NCBI GenBank assembly: GCA_943737045.1 | Contig: CALSFV010000476.1 | Location: 1 to 64,000 of the forward strand | DNA from: Parapristionchus giblindavisi | Taxonomy: Eukaryota; Nematoda; Chromadorea; Rhabditida; Diplogasteridae | Length of the DNA stretch: 64,000 bases | Direction of reading: 5' to 3' | In this document: positions 13,401 through 26,800 of the stretch, in pieces | Numbering within the stretch: the stretch's first letter is position 1 | Layout of the letters: each line of letters opens with the position of its first letter | Notes under the pieces: generated by a model | What the model was told of the DNA's origin: nothing | The model's database searches: none | What the model saw: the letters and a program-made list of their open reading frames with translations, nothing else | Program-made: the position numbers and the translations under genes

Positions 13401-13773
13401 GTATGGTTCAGTGGGAAAGGGCAGAATTTTTTGAGTACATGTTTGTTTATTCTTTTAATATTAATTTTTAGCGGCATAATATTCAACCTTTTCCATCTAA
13501 GAGTACATCTTGTTTTTCATTACTGACTTACGTTACTTAACAAATAAAATATAAATATTAAACTTTTAGCCCCACAAGGTCTTCCTATCAGACATGAAGG
13601 AGGAAAACTAACAGAGGCATTCAATTCACAAACAACTGCTGTTAATTCTAATTATGGAAGTATTGATCCAACTCAAGACTCTTATCAGGTTTCATATTCC
13701 ATCGATGACTTTTGATCTTTGATCTTTGATCTTTCAGGATGCGTATGACCAATATGTCAGCACTGGTCGATAA
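7452..13773 (+). CDS. MFSD6-like major facilitator superfamily transporter
   Basis: Twenty-one exons join in consistent phase into a 637-residue protein: 7452-7545, 8012-8094, 8277-8384, 8622-8744, 8796-8892, 9226-9311, 9493-9579, 9785-9895, 10053-10116, 10163-10282, 10395-10438, 10552-10632, 12046-12186, 12238-12351, 12540-12636, 12682-12764, 12811-12889, 12939-13027, 13100-13157, 13570-13688, 13738-13773. MFSD6 hallmarks are the first helix (FASFGSLFPLLAVYFK), GILLGARPLIEF near residues 70-80, a long lumenal/extracellular loop after helix 2, and GVGRGLGTIAGG near 520-530 in the C-terminal half. Multi-pass membrane protein; substrate unknown. The intron at 10633-12045 carries two foldback elements, and an intron of only 51 nt separates exons 13 and 14. 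The start ATG is the first in frame. Confidence 0.85.
10711..11699. mobile_element. 1-kb near-perfect palindromic (foldback) element in an MFSD6-like intron
   Basis: The ends GAGGCCGTTTGTGTAAGAGT and its complement bracket two arms of almost 500 bp that meet at a GCGCGC/GAGAG-rich centre near 11200-11225. Arm divergence is low, suggesting recent origin. Each arm holds an open frame outward from the centre (complement 10978-11283 and forward 11137-11442) that shares the same roughly 58-residue C-terminal peptide (FADHYIEAILAVQRRYG at its start). This follows from the palindrome and is not evidence of a gene. No transposase is present. Confidence 0.8.
11701..11890. repeat. MITE-like inverted repeat adjoining the 1-kb palindrome
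   Basis: The ends TAGGAC and GTCCTA lead into complementary arms containing TTGCAATTCTTGTCAAGC and its complement, with a GAAGGGAAG-rich centre. Arms are about 42 bp. It begins at the base after the palindrome's outer edge, so the two insertions are adjacent or nested. Non-coding, inside an MFSD6-like intron. Confidence 0.65.
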
Positions 13774-14836
13774 TCATTTTGCCTTTCGATCGTTGTATTT
13801 ATATTTTTGCTTTCATTCTGTTTCATCATTTATCTTTTTCTTTACCTATGCTTTTCAATTAATCTCTTCTGATCTCAAATTGATCTTTGATCTCTTCAAT
13901 TTTTCTCTTCTTTCCTTCCTTCTGATCTCAATTTGATCTTTGATCTCTTCAATTTATCTCTTCTTTCCTTCCTTCTGATCTCAAATTGATCTTTGATCTC
14001 CTCAATTTATCTCTTCTTTCCTTCCTTCTGATCTCAAATTGTTCTTTGATCTCTTCAACTTAGTCATAATCTATACATTCTTTTTCTCGGTGAGAACTTT
14101 TATCTTTTTCATAGAATAGACGGTAGATCAATCAATCAATAATCAATATACAGATATTCATTCCTAATCAATCAATAATATTCACTTTACTCAGTCTCAC
14201 TATGAAACCCTTCATCCCTTTCTCAAAGTGTGCTAAAGGGACTAAATATTATGATTTATGCAAATATTGTATAGATTCTATGTATATTATTATTATTTCA
14301 TACAAAATTGTAGGTTTTAGTATTATTAATAATTATTTATTTCTGCTTACAACTAGGCCGTGTATATTAACATTGATCAAAATACAATAAAAATAGCAAT
14401 ATTGAATAAAGAAGACCTCGTTTAGTTTAGTTTGTAACTGGTCTCATCCAGAATGTTATTGTATACTGTATTGTGACAATTTGAGTGATATAAAGGAGTA
14501 TTGATTGATTGTTGAGACAATAAACAAATGAATGACATTGATAGAGATGAAGATTGAGATAGAGAGATATGAGAGAGTGATAGAGAATAAGAGATGAGGG
14601 AATGAGAGAGTGAAAGAGATAGATGGAGAGATGAGAAAGATAAGGAATTTGAGATGGTTAGAGAAAAATAATAAACGGTTGATTTATGATAGGAACAGCA
14701 AAGGCGTGAGATAAAGAACGCCATTCACTTCTATCGACTAATATATTGGTTGCCTATCTGTTCCCGTTTCCCACTTTAGTTAACCAGTTACCCAGTTTGT
14801 TTACCACTTTAGTTAACAACATTTGTCTATTCCAGA
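13774..14836. other. Intergenic and 3' UTR region with a 53-bp minisatellite
   Basis: This is the region between the MFSD6-like stop and the ACMSD start. About 13867-14060 holds close to four copies of a 53-bp unit containing TTCTGATCTCAAATTGATC and TCTCTTCTTTCCTTCC. Poly(A)-like AATAAA occurs near 14387-14408. A GAGA-rich patch lies at 14540-14650. No other gene is seen. Confidence 0.7.
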
Positions 14837-17800
14837 ATGTTTTCATCCTCTTCATCTCGTCGTAAGATTGATGTTCATGCCCATGTTCTCCCTTCATCTA
14901 TTCCTGATTTCTCCAAGGTTAGTTTGAATTATCGATTGGTTCATTCATATTATGAAGTCATTTAGAAGTTTGGTTATGATGGATTCGTTACTCTTCGTGA
15001 GAGAGAAGATGGAAAGGCTGATATGATCAAGGATGGAAAACTATTCAGGTAATCTATCAAATTAATAATCATATGGAGATAATCAATAATCTAATCTCTG
15101 TCCCTTCATTTGATCAATATTTTCTTTTCAGAGTAATCGAACGTAATTGTTTCGATAGAATGACTCGTCTATCTGATATGGATAAATGTAATGTTAATGT
15201 TCAATGTCTATCAACTGTTCCTGTTATGTTCTCATATTGGGTTAGTTCAATCCATTATCAGTCAATAAACAGTAATAATGAATCGTGACGTCTTTATTAC
15301 GAATCGATTAGTTATCATTAGGATCAAACTTCTTTTTGACTTCTCTTAGATCTTTTTGACTTCTTTGACTTTAGTGAACCTTCTTTGAGTAGTCTTTCTT
15401 CGTTACTGAAAATAATATTGATTTATTGATTGATATTCAATCCATAACAAACATAGCCATTCTCTTCTCAATCAAACTCTTGTAATCATCAAATAGTGTA
15501 GTCATTGCTGGTGTTCTAGAGACTAGATTAATCTATAATTCAATGATTAACTCCGCCCACTTTGACTAATTACCCTCCCTCCCTTTATACCTGTATAAAG
15601 TGTTCAATGAGACACAAATGAAGGAAGGCATACTGTAAGTAATAGAATATAATCAATCGATAATTGATAGTTCAACCTGATATGGAGTTTGAACTGCTTT
15701 TGGACGATATAAACGTAACTCCTTGATGATGTTCATAATCGTCATTCCTGACTTCTTCAACATCTCAACTCCATAACTGATTCCTGAATGGAATATCTGA
15801 TTACGGTATCTCATATCGACCGTACCTATCAATGTCGCAGTTCTTCCAACTCCTGCACTACAGTGAACAACGATTGGTGAACCATTGCATGTTTCTTTTG
15901 CGAAACTGAAGAAACTACCGTAACCTCCTACACCATATTACTCCATGTTTCCTTTTCTCTCATCATTATCAACCGAGAGAATCTATTATTGGTTAACTAA
16001 TCGATATATTGATTACTTCCATAGTTTGAGTACTGTAGTTGTTTCAATAGGGGCCATATGATCGGGCCAGAATTCACACATCAAATGAGTTACTGTACGT
16101 GATATCGATCGACTTAATATCAGTACGGTAATTAATTATTGATTGATTTTTGACGTACTCTGAATTCTTTTCAACCTTCAATACGGATTTCGTTATTCCA
16201 GGGAAGATTTCTTCTCCTTTATTGATTTTAGTAATGGAATAATATTGTAATTCTAGTGATTCATTTTCATATGGCCAATATTGAAAACATTTCTTAGTTG
16301 TTCCTTTAAAGATCAAATTATTCAACGAAATAGATCATTTATATTAACCTTCAATGAATTTACACAATTGAACTATAACAGAGGCTTCTTCCTGTATAAC
16401 CATATGCCAGAAATCATCACTCGTATCTTTTAGTGGTCCCTTAACGATTAGTGGGTTACGGTAACCAGATATTGATTATTAGTACTTGTGTGGCTAAATA
16501 TTTTATTCCATCTGGAGCAGATAAATGATTAGCATGAATGTAATCATGATGCCAATCTTTGAGAATTATTCGACTTTCATCATAACATTGCATGTCATTG
16601 TATCTAAAAAGATCAAAGTTCAAAAGAACAGTAGATCAGAAGATCAAGAGTTCAGAAGATCAAGAGATCAGAGATCAAACCTGTTCTTATACGGATTAGC
16701 ATTATAGGCTACAACTTGGCGATCAGGTGCCACATAATCTCTCAGATTATTTATGAAATCCATGCATAATTCTTTTATAGTCTGATAAAGATCAAAGTTC
16801 AAAAATTAAAGTCCAGAGATGATCAATGTACCATAGTATTGATTACTGTTTCTGCCCAAGTCTTTCTTGAGTCCGGAATCTCTGGAGGTTTGGGTACTTC
16901 TAAGAATAAATATGAAGGATTAAAGATCAAAGATCAATAATCTTTACCTTTTACAATACAAGATGGAATGGAGGGAAGATTTTCATTAGTCTTTTCATCC
17001 GAATCATTCTTTTTATGTCCACAAATGAGAATATTCAATGGAATTATAAGAATAGATATGATAATGAATAAATATGGTATAAAGCCTAAATAAATTGTTA
17101 CTTTTCGTAATATTATATTATTAATTGAATGTTACCAAATAAGAAGAAATAGTCGACCAACCACATTGTTCGAATTTAAAAAATGAAAGTGAATAGATAT
17201 CAATTTATTTATGGTGCACGGATATAATTGAATTATCATCATTGAATTGTCTATTTTCTTTATCTTCTTTTTGTCTCCAACTATATCTTCTCTATTCAAT
17301 TTGGTCAACAAACTTGTTATGACACACATATTTTGATTACATTTCTTTCCCATATTCCTAATTGGCTACCGTAATCTTCAATCGTAAACTAATTATATTT
17401 CAGGCTAAACCAGCAGATACAGAAGAGATATCTCGTTGGTTAAATGATGATTTGATTGGAGAATGTAGAAAAGCTCCCGATCGATTGATTCCCATTGCAA
17501 CTCTTCCTATGAATGATATACAGAGAGCTGTTCAAGTTAGTTCATTTATAGTTATTCTATAGTTCATCTACTTATTATATATACAAGACTATCAATAATC
17601 GATCAATCAATATTATATCATGAATAATTGTTTATTCAAAACAATGATGAGCATAGATTCATTGTCAGTACAAGACATGATAAGAGATCATACAGTACAG
17701 GATAAAATTAGATAATTTAGGTTATATATTGTATTGTGATCGATGAGACATATCATAACTCCTGTATCGTAAACTATCACCGATGTCTGATGCAACCACA

Positions 17801-20800
17801 TAAGGTAGATGACGGACCCTATAGAGTATGTGCTATGCGCTCCTATCCACTGCATACATTATGTGAACAAATATAATTTTAAAAAGAACGAAGACATTTA
17901 TTTAAATCTTTAAAAAAATCAAAATATAAAAATCGATTATTTCGAAATATCTCAATTTCTTTTGGTCCGACCGATCTCTACCATATGTGGTTGCATCACA
18001 CATAGTTTATGATAAATGAGTCACGATATGAATGTCTCCTCGATCTAATTACAGTTTAGAACCCTAATTATCCAATATTGGCCAGTACTGTAGATAGGGA
18101 TCAATAGAGATCAAAGATCAAAGATCAAAATGACAATGACAAAACAACGGGAGAGAGAAGACAACCGATCGATACAAGTTTATACATATATGAATTTTTC
18201 AAATCATTAAAATCAATAAATTAAATAAATTACATTAACCTGGATGGTATCGGCCCGTACTGTTGAATCTCCTATTGGATGAATATATTGATTGACTTAA
18301 TCTATATCGATCAATATTTGTTAGTCGAGGTATGGCCGATACACCCGTAATACAAATAATTGATTGAAAGTGAAATTGGGTAGGAATGATAAAAGAGATT
18401 AAAAGACTAGTTAATCACTTAGATAATGATACCAATATGCTATATTGAATAGAGAAAAGAGTGAAGGAAACATGAATGCTGATAGTTTATCGATTCGTAA
18501 TGCAAGTAGATCATGTCGTTGACGTCTCAATATTTAATCAATAATAAATTAGTATTATTATAAAACTAACTTTGTATATTTTTGTGAGTATGGTTCATCT
18601 TCGAATGTACGGGTTATTGCTCCATTAGGGATTAACTAAAATAAATCAATAATCAATTAAATCAATCAATAACAAATCAATCAATAATGTACTTCTTCAT
18701 GTTCTTCTGATCTTCTTGGTTCACATGAACATCTTCCACTTAGAGATTGCATTGCAGTACTGATATTACCATTCAATCCGAAACCTTTAAAGAAATCAAT
18801 AATATGTGGATTATCGATTGTTTGATACCGGGTGGGATATATCCATAGTCATTATCTTTCATTGAGAGTAATGCTGATTCTTCTTCGTTTGCTACTTTTC
18901 TTCTAAAATCAAGTAGATCATTGATTGGATATAATCAGAATTATTGATTATATCATTGATGAATCGATTAATCAATATACCTATGGAATGTAGATGTATT
19001 AGAATGAACTGGAAGAGGAAATGGAGGAGGTTTATATAATACACGTGATGTTGATGAAGGAAGAGGAGGAGGAGGGGGTGGAGTCTGGTATCATTCATAT
19101 TTATTAATATTTATGATTTATTAATTAGAGAACTTGAAGAGATTACGATATATTTTATATTGGAAATAATAATAAAATGATAGTAAAAGATACAATTTCT
19201 TCATCTCGACTAAGATATCCAACCCATGCTAATTCCAATAGAGAACAGAATACAAATGTCATACATGATAGCATCCATACATCTATTGCCTATAAATATA
19301 TCTTTATTCTTATTGTTTTAGTCATTAAAATGATTACCTTGACATAGGATACTCTAGGTAGATTTCGAATGATATTACCAAATTGAAAAGTCATTGCGAG
19401 AAGAGAATTGACACCTAACATTGTACGAGCTGGAATGGCTTTTGATCCGAGAGCAAATGATATCCAAGCTGAAATTATATAATAATTGTATTGAATAGAT
19501 ATAATATCAGTGTATGATATGAATAGATGATATAATAACCATATGAGACAACTCTCGTCCATTTTATCATGAATTCTTTACCTTCTTTCATATTAACGTA
19601 TATTATATATTCAGATTATATGAGTTAACATTTCAAGTTCTCTTTTGAACCCTCTTTGCCTTTCTTAGATATATTTGAGTATTGAAAAGATTGAAGAGAA
19701 ATAGTTGTCATTTGACCAATTAGAGAAGAAAGAATGAAAAAGATTGAGAAGAGGAAAAGATCCTAAAATATCCTAATCTCTCTCCCTCTCCCTTTAGGAT
19801 CTCTCCCTCTCCCTCTCCCTCTCCCTCTCCCTCTCCCTCTCCCTCTCCCTCTCCCTCTCCCTCTCCCTCTCCCTCTCCCTCTCTATCAAACACGGTAATA
19901 GGCCTCGTATATCCATTCGGCATTAATATACAAACTCACATATACAAATAGTAAGATAAGTTGGAAGATATGCTTGAAGAATATACCATCCAGCTCGTCT
20001 TTTAAAATGAAAGTTCATTGTTAATTCATGCCAGTAACCAGCAGGATAGGGCTGAAATATAAATATGCTGATACAAAGATCCAAACTCAAGATATTTTAA
20101 TAGAGGAAAGAAAAGTTGTATTTGATGTATCAATTGATAATCTTCATATGAATATAATACCTCTTCCTTTCTAACATTATCAATAGATATTAATTCATAA
20201 TCAGCTAATTCCATTTTATCTCTCATCTTTGCCACTCCAATTGTTGACCATGCCATTTGTACTTCATCTGTATTGTAACTGAAATACCATCAATATTCAT
20301 ATTCTATTCATATTCTCAAATATGAAAAGACTTTAAACTTAGTTTAATACTTCATAACAATTCCAGTAGATATTATTCAGTTAGTTTTATCTATTCTATT
20401 CTACAATATCATATGTCAAATCCTTCCCATTATAGTCTTTTCGTGTAACTCACTTGAATGATTCAAATGTCAAACTACAAGTGACATTGTCAAATGGAAA
20501 TCGTGTCAAATCCATTGTACATGGTCCTGGAATCAATCGATATTGAACTCTCTTCAATATCTACACTATCTCGTCTGTTCCTCTGTTTCTCTATCCACTC
20601 TCTTCATTCTCCATACTCTCTATATCTCTTCACACTTGGGATGTATTTGTACTCTTCTCAGAGATAACAATCACATAATCTTCTTGGTCAAATGGATCAT
20701 TGGCAGATTGCCAAGAATGAATCAAAGGACATACCCTGTAGTTTAAGACGATAGTTAGTCCACACTGCAATCAGTGGAAATTAAATAAGACAGTTTACGA

Positions 20801-23800
20801 TAATTTCATTTGTCTACCGTTTACTTCTTTCCCTTGTAAGGTCCCCTCTTTTGGACTATAAGAAGAAGACACGAAGGCATTTACACAATAGGAAAAGACC
20901 CAATTTGTGGAGTTGTGGGTGAATTTCGCGCCGGGAGGGAGAGGGAGAGGAGAGAAGGAGAGGGAGAGGAGAGAAGGAGAGGGAGAGGAGAGAAGGAGAG
21001 GGGAGAAGGAGAGGGAGAGGGTGAGGAGGAAGGGAGAGGGAGAGATTTGGAGACTTGGATTCAAAATGGGAGAGGAAGTGTTTGATTGCATTACTAAGGA
21101 GTCGAAAGGAGAAAAAGAAGAAGAAGAAGAATATAAGAGAGAAATATTGAATATTACTATATTATATACGTAATTCAATACTATAATATTCACTGATCAA
21201 TTTAAATAGTTACAGTATCCCCTTCGAATCGATCATAATGATTCATATCTTATGAATTACTCATATATGCATATACCGTAATCCATTCAATTACTGTACA
21301 TTCTAATCTAACAATATTTTATACTTTCTCTTTTCGCATATCATAATATTTGATATGACGACGAAAACAATTGGAAATGGAAGATCTCTCTCTCATTCTC
21401 ATCTTCTTCTCCCTCCTCTCCCTCCTCTTCCTCCTCTCCCTCCTCTCCCTCTCCCTTTTCTCTCTCCCTCTTCTCTCCCTCTTTTCTCTCCATAACATAT
21501 AGCATCTTTAGATACATTGGGTAGAATATGGCGTCCTATCTACGAGATTTATTGTCAAAACAACGGCTATCGGAAGAGATCGAAGAAGGTAATTCCACAG
21601 GGAGAGAGAGGGAGAGGGAGAGGGAGAGAGAAGGAGAGGGAGAGGGAGAGATATCTTGATAGATGACATCATTTCCTATTCTCTTATTCTTCTGTATTCT
21701 TCATTTGTTCAACTCAAGAAACGATTCAATGAATGATTTATAGCGAAGAAGAGGATGTTACTGATTCTATCACTCTCTATCCTCCCCCCTCCCCCTTTCC
21801 CCTCTCCCTCTCCCCTTCTCCTCCTATCTTTCACATATGATATGAGGGTGATGAATACTTGTAATGTGTACTTCAATCTCTTCAATCCATCAATAGGTAA
21901 AGAGAGAAGGAATAGAGAATAGACCTAATTGAGAAGAGAGTGAAGAAGATAAATCTCTTTTCTATTCTTAGAGAATAGAAGACTTGAGTAGACGTAGACA
22001 GAGGGAAGATGGGTGGGGGAGGGAGATAGGAGGAAGAGATGAGGGAGAGGGAGATGGAGGGGGGAGATGGAGAGGGAGAGGGAGAGGGTGGAGAGAGACG
22101 GAGGATAGAGAGATGAAGAGGGAGATGGAGGGGAGATGGAGGGGGAGAGAGGGAGAGGGAGACGAAGGGAGAGAAAAGAGAGCGGAAGGCTATAGTACAA
22201 AGTAGCTTCATCTGTTATTTAAATGATTGTAATAGTTGGACAAATGAAGTCAATTATATACAGTGTGGCCTAAGTGGATGCTTAATCGTTCCTTAACCCT
22301 TTTCCTAAGTAAGTACTCCTTAAGTAAATCATAAGATCTTAGTCATACCTGATCCATTTGCATAGATAAGAAGGAATATATTAGGGAATGGAGATTTATG
22401 AATATCAGCCGTCTTTGAATTGATGAAACATGAATTGGGAGTCCATAATCTGAAAGATCAAAGATCAAAGATTAATGATCGAATATTGATGAAGAAAGAT
22501 GAACTAACCGTTCGAGTAATATGGAATTGAGTGATAGATTGAATTTACATGGATTCATTGCTGAATAATCGAGAGAAGGATCTAACCACATCTCAGAGAT
22601 ATAGATATCCAACTGTAAAGATCAAAGATCAATTATAGTATCATCAAATCATCATCAATTATCATTAAGATCTTAAATTAGGAAAATCAAAAAATAAAAC
22701 TAGGGAAGATTGTATGTATAGTAAAAGATGGAACCTGAAAATCAGAAGTGATATCTGATATGGTTGTGATCTCTTGAACCCATACTTCTACTGTAACCTG
22801 TAATCAATAATGATCAAACTACAAAGATCAAAGATTAAAGATCAAAGATCAAAGTAAACATACATGAACTTGTCCACCGGGTATCTTATGTCTATTATAA
22901 TTCTTGAGAATAGTCTCGAGTATATAGGAATCATTAGCACATTCTGTCTTTGTTGATCGTTCAGACTGATAAAGAAATCAACATTATCTTTATTTTAAAT
23001 TAAATTTTTCTATATATCCCTTCTTTAGATCCCTTCCTTTTCGTTATGGGTCATACAATATTCTAACAAGGGGATGTTCCCAATTTCACCTGGCCATATG
23101 ATATGGCAAGAGCATGAATAGAATCACTTTTTGATGCTTATTATGAATCCGTTTTCAAACGTTGCCCATTCGAATGGAGCTTCGAGAAAATCGATATTGA
23201 AATTCGACTAGTTCATTTGAAAATTCGCATCTTATCTACCTTATCTACAACGACACTATCAGTTGTTTGAATAGTTGATAGATAAGTTCATGAACTCATT
23301 AGGGTGGTTTGTGTAGGAAGCCACACGAATTTCCGAATCAAGTAGCCGAATTTCAATATCGATTTTCTCGAAGATTGGGCAAAGTTTGAAAACGGATTCG
23401 TAATGAGCATCTTAAACTGATCCTAGTGACTGCCATGTCATACGACCAGGACAAGTTGGGAGCATCCCCTTGTAAACTAAACGACTGCTCATCTTAAATA
23501 CTCAAACAAGATAAATATTCTTATTGTCTAGTCAAAATAGAAAGATAATATATGAATAAATGAATGAATATAATATCTTTACCTTAGGATTAATCAATGG
23601 CCTTAATCCTCCATGTTCATCTACTTCCCAATCATAATTTCTACTCAAACGACGAAGAGTTCGAGAATTTCTTCGATATATTGCTTTCCTGAAACAAATA
23701 ACACTTAAAATCATGAATAGTTTCCAGAAATCCTTGCCTAGACTAATCATTTCAATATATCATCTACTTTTCCTTCAAATGAAAAGAAAGAATGAAAAAG

Positions 23801-26800
23801 ATATCAAATTCTATGTACATATATAGATACATATGCAACATCTATATACATACCTGTCCCTCTTCCTTTCCTCCTTCTATTCTCTCCTTCTCTCCCTCTC
23901 CCTCTACCCATTTTCTCTCCCTCTCCCTTTCCTCCTTCTATTCTCTCCTTCTCTCCCTCTCCCTCTACCCATTTTCTCTCCCTCTCCCTTTCCTCCTTCT
24001 ATTCTCTCCTTCTCTCCCTCTCCCTCTACCCATTTTCTCTCCCTCTCCCTTTCCTCCTTCTATTCTCTCCTTCTCTCCCTCTCCCTCTACCCATTTTCTC
24101 TCCCTCTCCCTTTCCTCCTTCTATTCTCTTTTTGATCTTTAAAACCTTTGTAATGACGTACGTTCCATTGTTTTCTTACAAAGTATTCAAAAGGACCAAA
24201 TGAAGATATATTCATATCATATTAATAATATATCCAATGTTTATTCAATGATCAATAACTTAATCATTTATACTTTCAATACAATTGTTACGAGATAATA
24301 TAAATGGAGATTGTAGATATATTTCTCTCCCTCTCCCTCTCCCTCTCCCTCTCCCTCTCCCTCTCCCTCTCCCTCTCCCTCTCCCTCTCCCTTCTTTCTA
24401 TTCTCAAGGGATGACAACGAGAAGAAGAAGAAGTGAAGAAGGCATCACGAATACTAGATCTATCCTCCTCCCTCTCCCTCTCCTTCTACCTCTCCCTTTA
24501 CATCACCCTGGGGTTGTTTCTTCTTTTCCTTGATCTATAGGAACTTTGTAAACCTCCCCAATAGGTTCCGTTTCACGATGAAGTTAAAGAGGGAGAGGGA
24601 GAGAGAGAAGGGTAACAAGATGCATAGAATCTGTTTCGAGTTGAGACGATATAAAATGAATAGACAAATATGATTGTGATCGTAATATTAACTAAATATT
24701 ATTGTATTATGAATGATACAATACATTTTGTAGGAGTAAGGGAAAGGGGGTGGGAGAGGGAGGTAAGGGAGAGGGAGAGAAGATAAGGAGAGGGAGAGAA
24801 GATAAGGGAGAGGGAGAGAAATCTTCCCAGAGAAAGAGAAAGAGATATATCACCGCATGAATAATCTTCACACGACAAAATCTGAATGAAAAAGAAAGAG
24901 AAGAAGTGAAATATATACGATTGAATGATTGAAAATGTTTATGATATTATATATACATATAATAATAGAATATAATAGAATAATTATTCAAGAATTTTGA
25001 TCATATTATTAGTAAAGATTTCAATCTGATTTGAAGAGAGGGAGAAGTAAGGATGGAGAGAGGTAGAGATGGAAGGATAGATGGAGAGAGAGAGAGGGAG
25101 AGAGAGAGAGGGAGGGAGGGAGAGGGAGGGAGGGAGAGGGAGGGAGGGAGAGGGAGAGAGAGAGTGAGGGAGAGGGAGAGAGAGAGGGAGGTAGAGGGAG
25201 AGAGACAACGTCATTTTCTTCTTTCTTTTTTTTCAAGTAGAGTATCTTCCTCATTTGTGAAAGACTCATTTGAAAGGAACGGAGGAAGATTAAGTGAAGT
25301 AGAAGAAGATGAGTACTCTATCTTCATTTCATCGATCAAAGATCAAAGATCAACTTCATTTCTTCTTTCAATGTGTGTAAGAATAATTAGTGTTAGAGTA
25401 GTGAAAGGGAATGACTAATAATAGAAGATGATACTAAATACACTATTGATTAGTTCATTCTAATATTATTTTATTGAAGAGAAAGATGGGATAATGAATT
25501 GAATGTAATCATAATAAAGTATATTCATAAAACAATGTTTATGATGATTAAAGATCTCTATTTCTATACTACATTGACTATGTTACATATTCACAACGTG
25601 AGAAGATATCCACCCCATACTCACCTACCATTCTACCTCTTGCCCGATTCTCTCCCTCTCTCTCTCTCTCTCCCTCTTCTTCTCCCTCTCCCTGTCCCTC
25701 TCCCTTTTTCGTCTCTCGTAACGATGCACACCATGGAGGGTGGGCCATACACGATATACTTGAGAGGAAAGAAAAAAGGAAGAATATGAATATCAACTTC
25801 AATCTTTAGTCTTATATTCAATAAAGTCAATCTAATCATTGATTAACACCACTCATCAAAATATGATCATAGTCGAATTAAATGAATTGAACAATAATAT
25901 AAATAAAAAATAAATAAATAAAAGCGACAAACTTAGTGTGAACATTAGGGACATGTGAGAGTAGAAGAGGAAGAATTGATAGAATGAATATATTGTATAT
26001 TGATGATAATGGAGACATTTAGATATTATCTTATCAACGATTTGATATCATTTCTGAAATATATTGATTATGATTGAAATATGAAATGAAGATATAGAAG
26101 TTGAAGAAAAAAAAGGAGTCAAAGGACGGAATATAGAGGCGGAGTTAAGTGAAGGAGGGAGAGGGGAGAGAGAGGAAGAGGAAGAGGGAGAGTGAGGGAA
26201 GGAAAGAGGGAGAGGGAGAGGGAGAAAGAGGAAGAGGGAGAGGGAGAGGAAGAGGAGGGAAAGAGGGAGAGGGAGAGGGAGAGAGAGAGGAAGAGGGAGA
26301 GGGAGAGGGAGAAGAAGCTAGGAGATTGATCAGCAAAGAAGGAAAAGGAGAAGAAACGAGTTCGAGTCTTCCTTTTATTGTTTTGAGAAATAGAATATAA
26401 GTAATAAATATATAGAAATGATATGAAAAAGTTAGTATAGATAAATAATATTTCTATATTGGAATTGATATTTTCATGAGAATCATTCATGGGAATTATG
26501 AATAGATTGATAATTACGATTATTTTTGTTATTTCCTTAAATAAGTAATTATTTCAAGAATAAGACAAAAGTTATTGTGAACTAAAGAAAGAGAACGAAA
26601 GGAAGAAAAAGAAGAATGGAGAAGAATGAAAAAAAACAGGAAAGAAAAAGAAGAACCAATGAAAGAATGAATGAATATCTATGAAATACAAGAGACACAA
26701 AGATACAATTGAATAAGAACTTTGATATCTAATTTATATATTCATAAGAATATTAAGATAATGGATCAAAATAATCTCTCCATAATGGAAGTTTTGAGAG

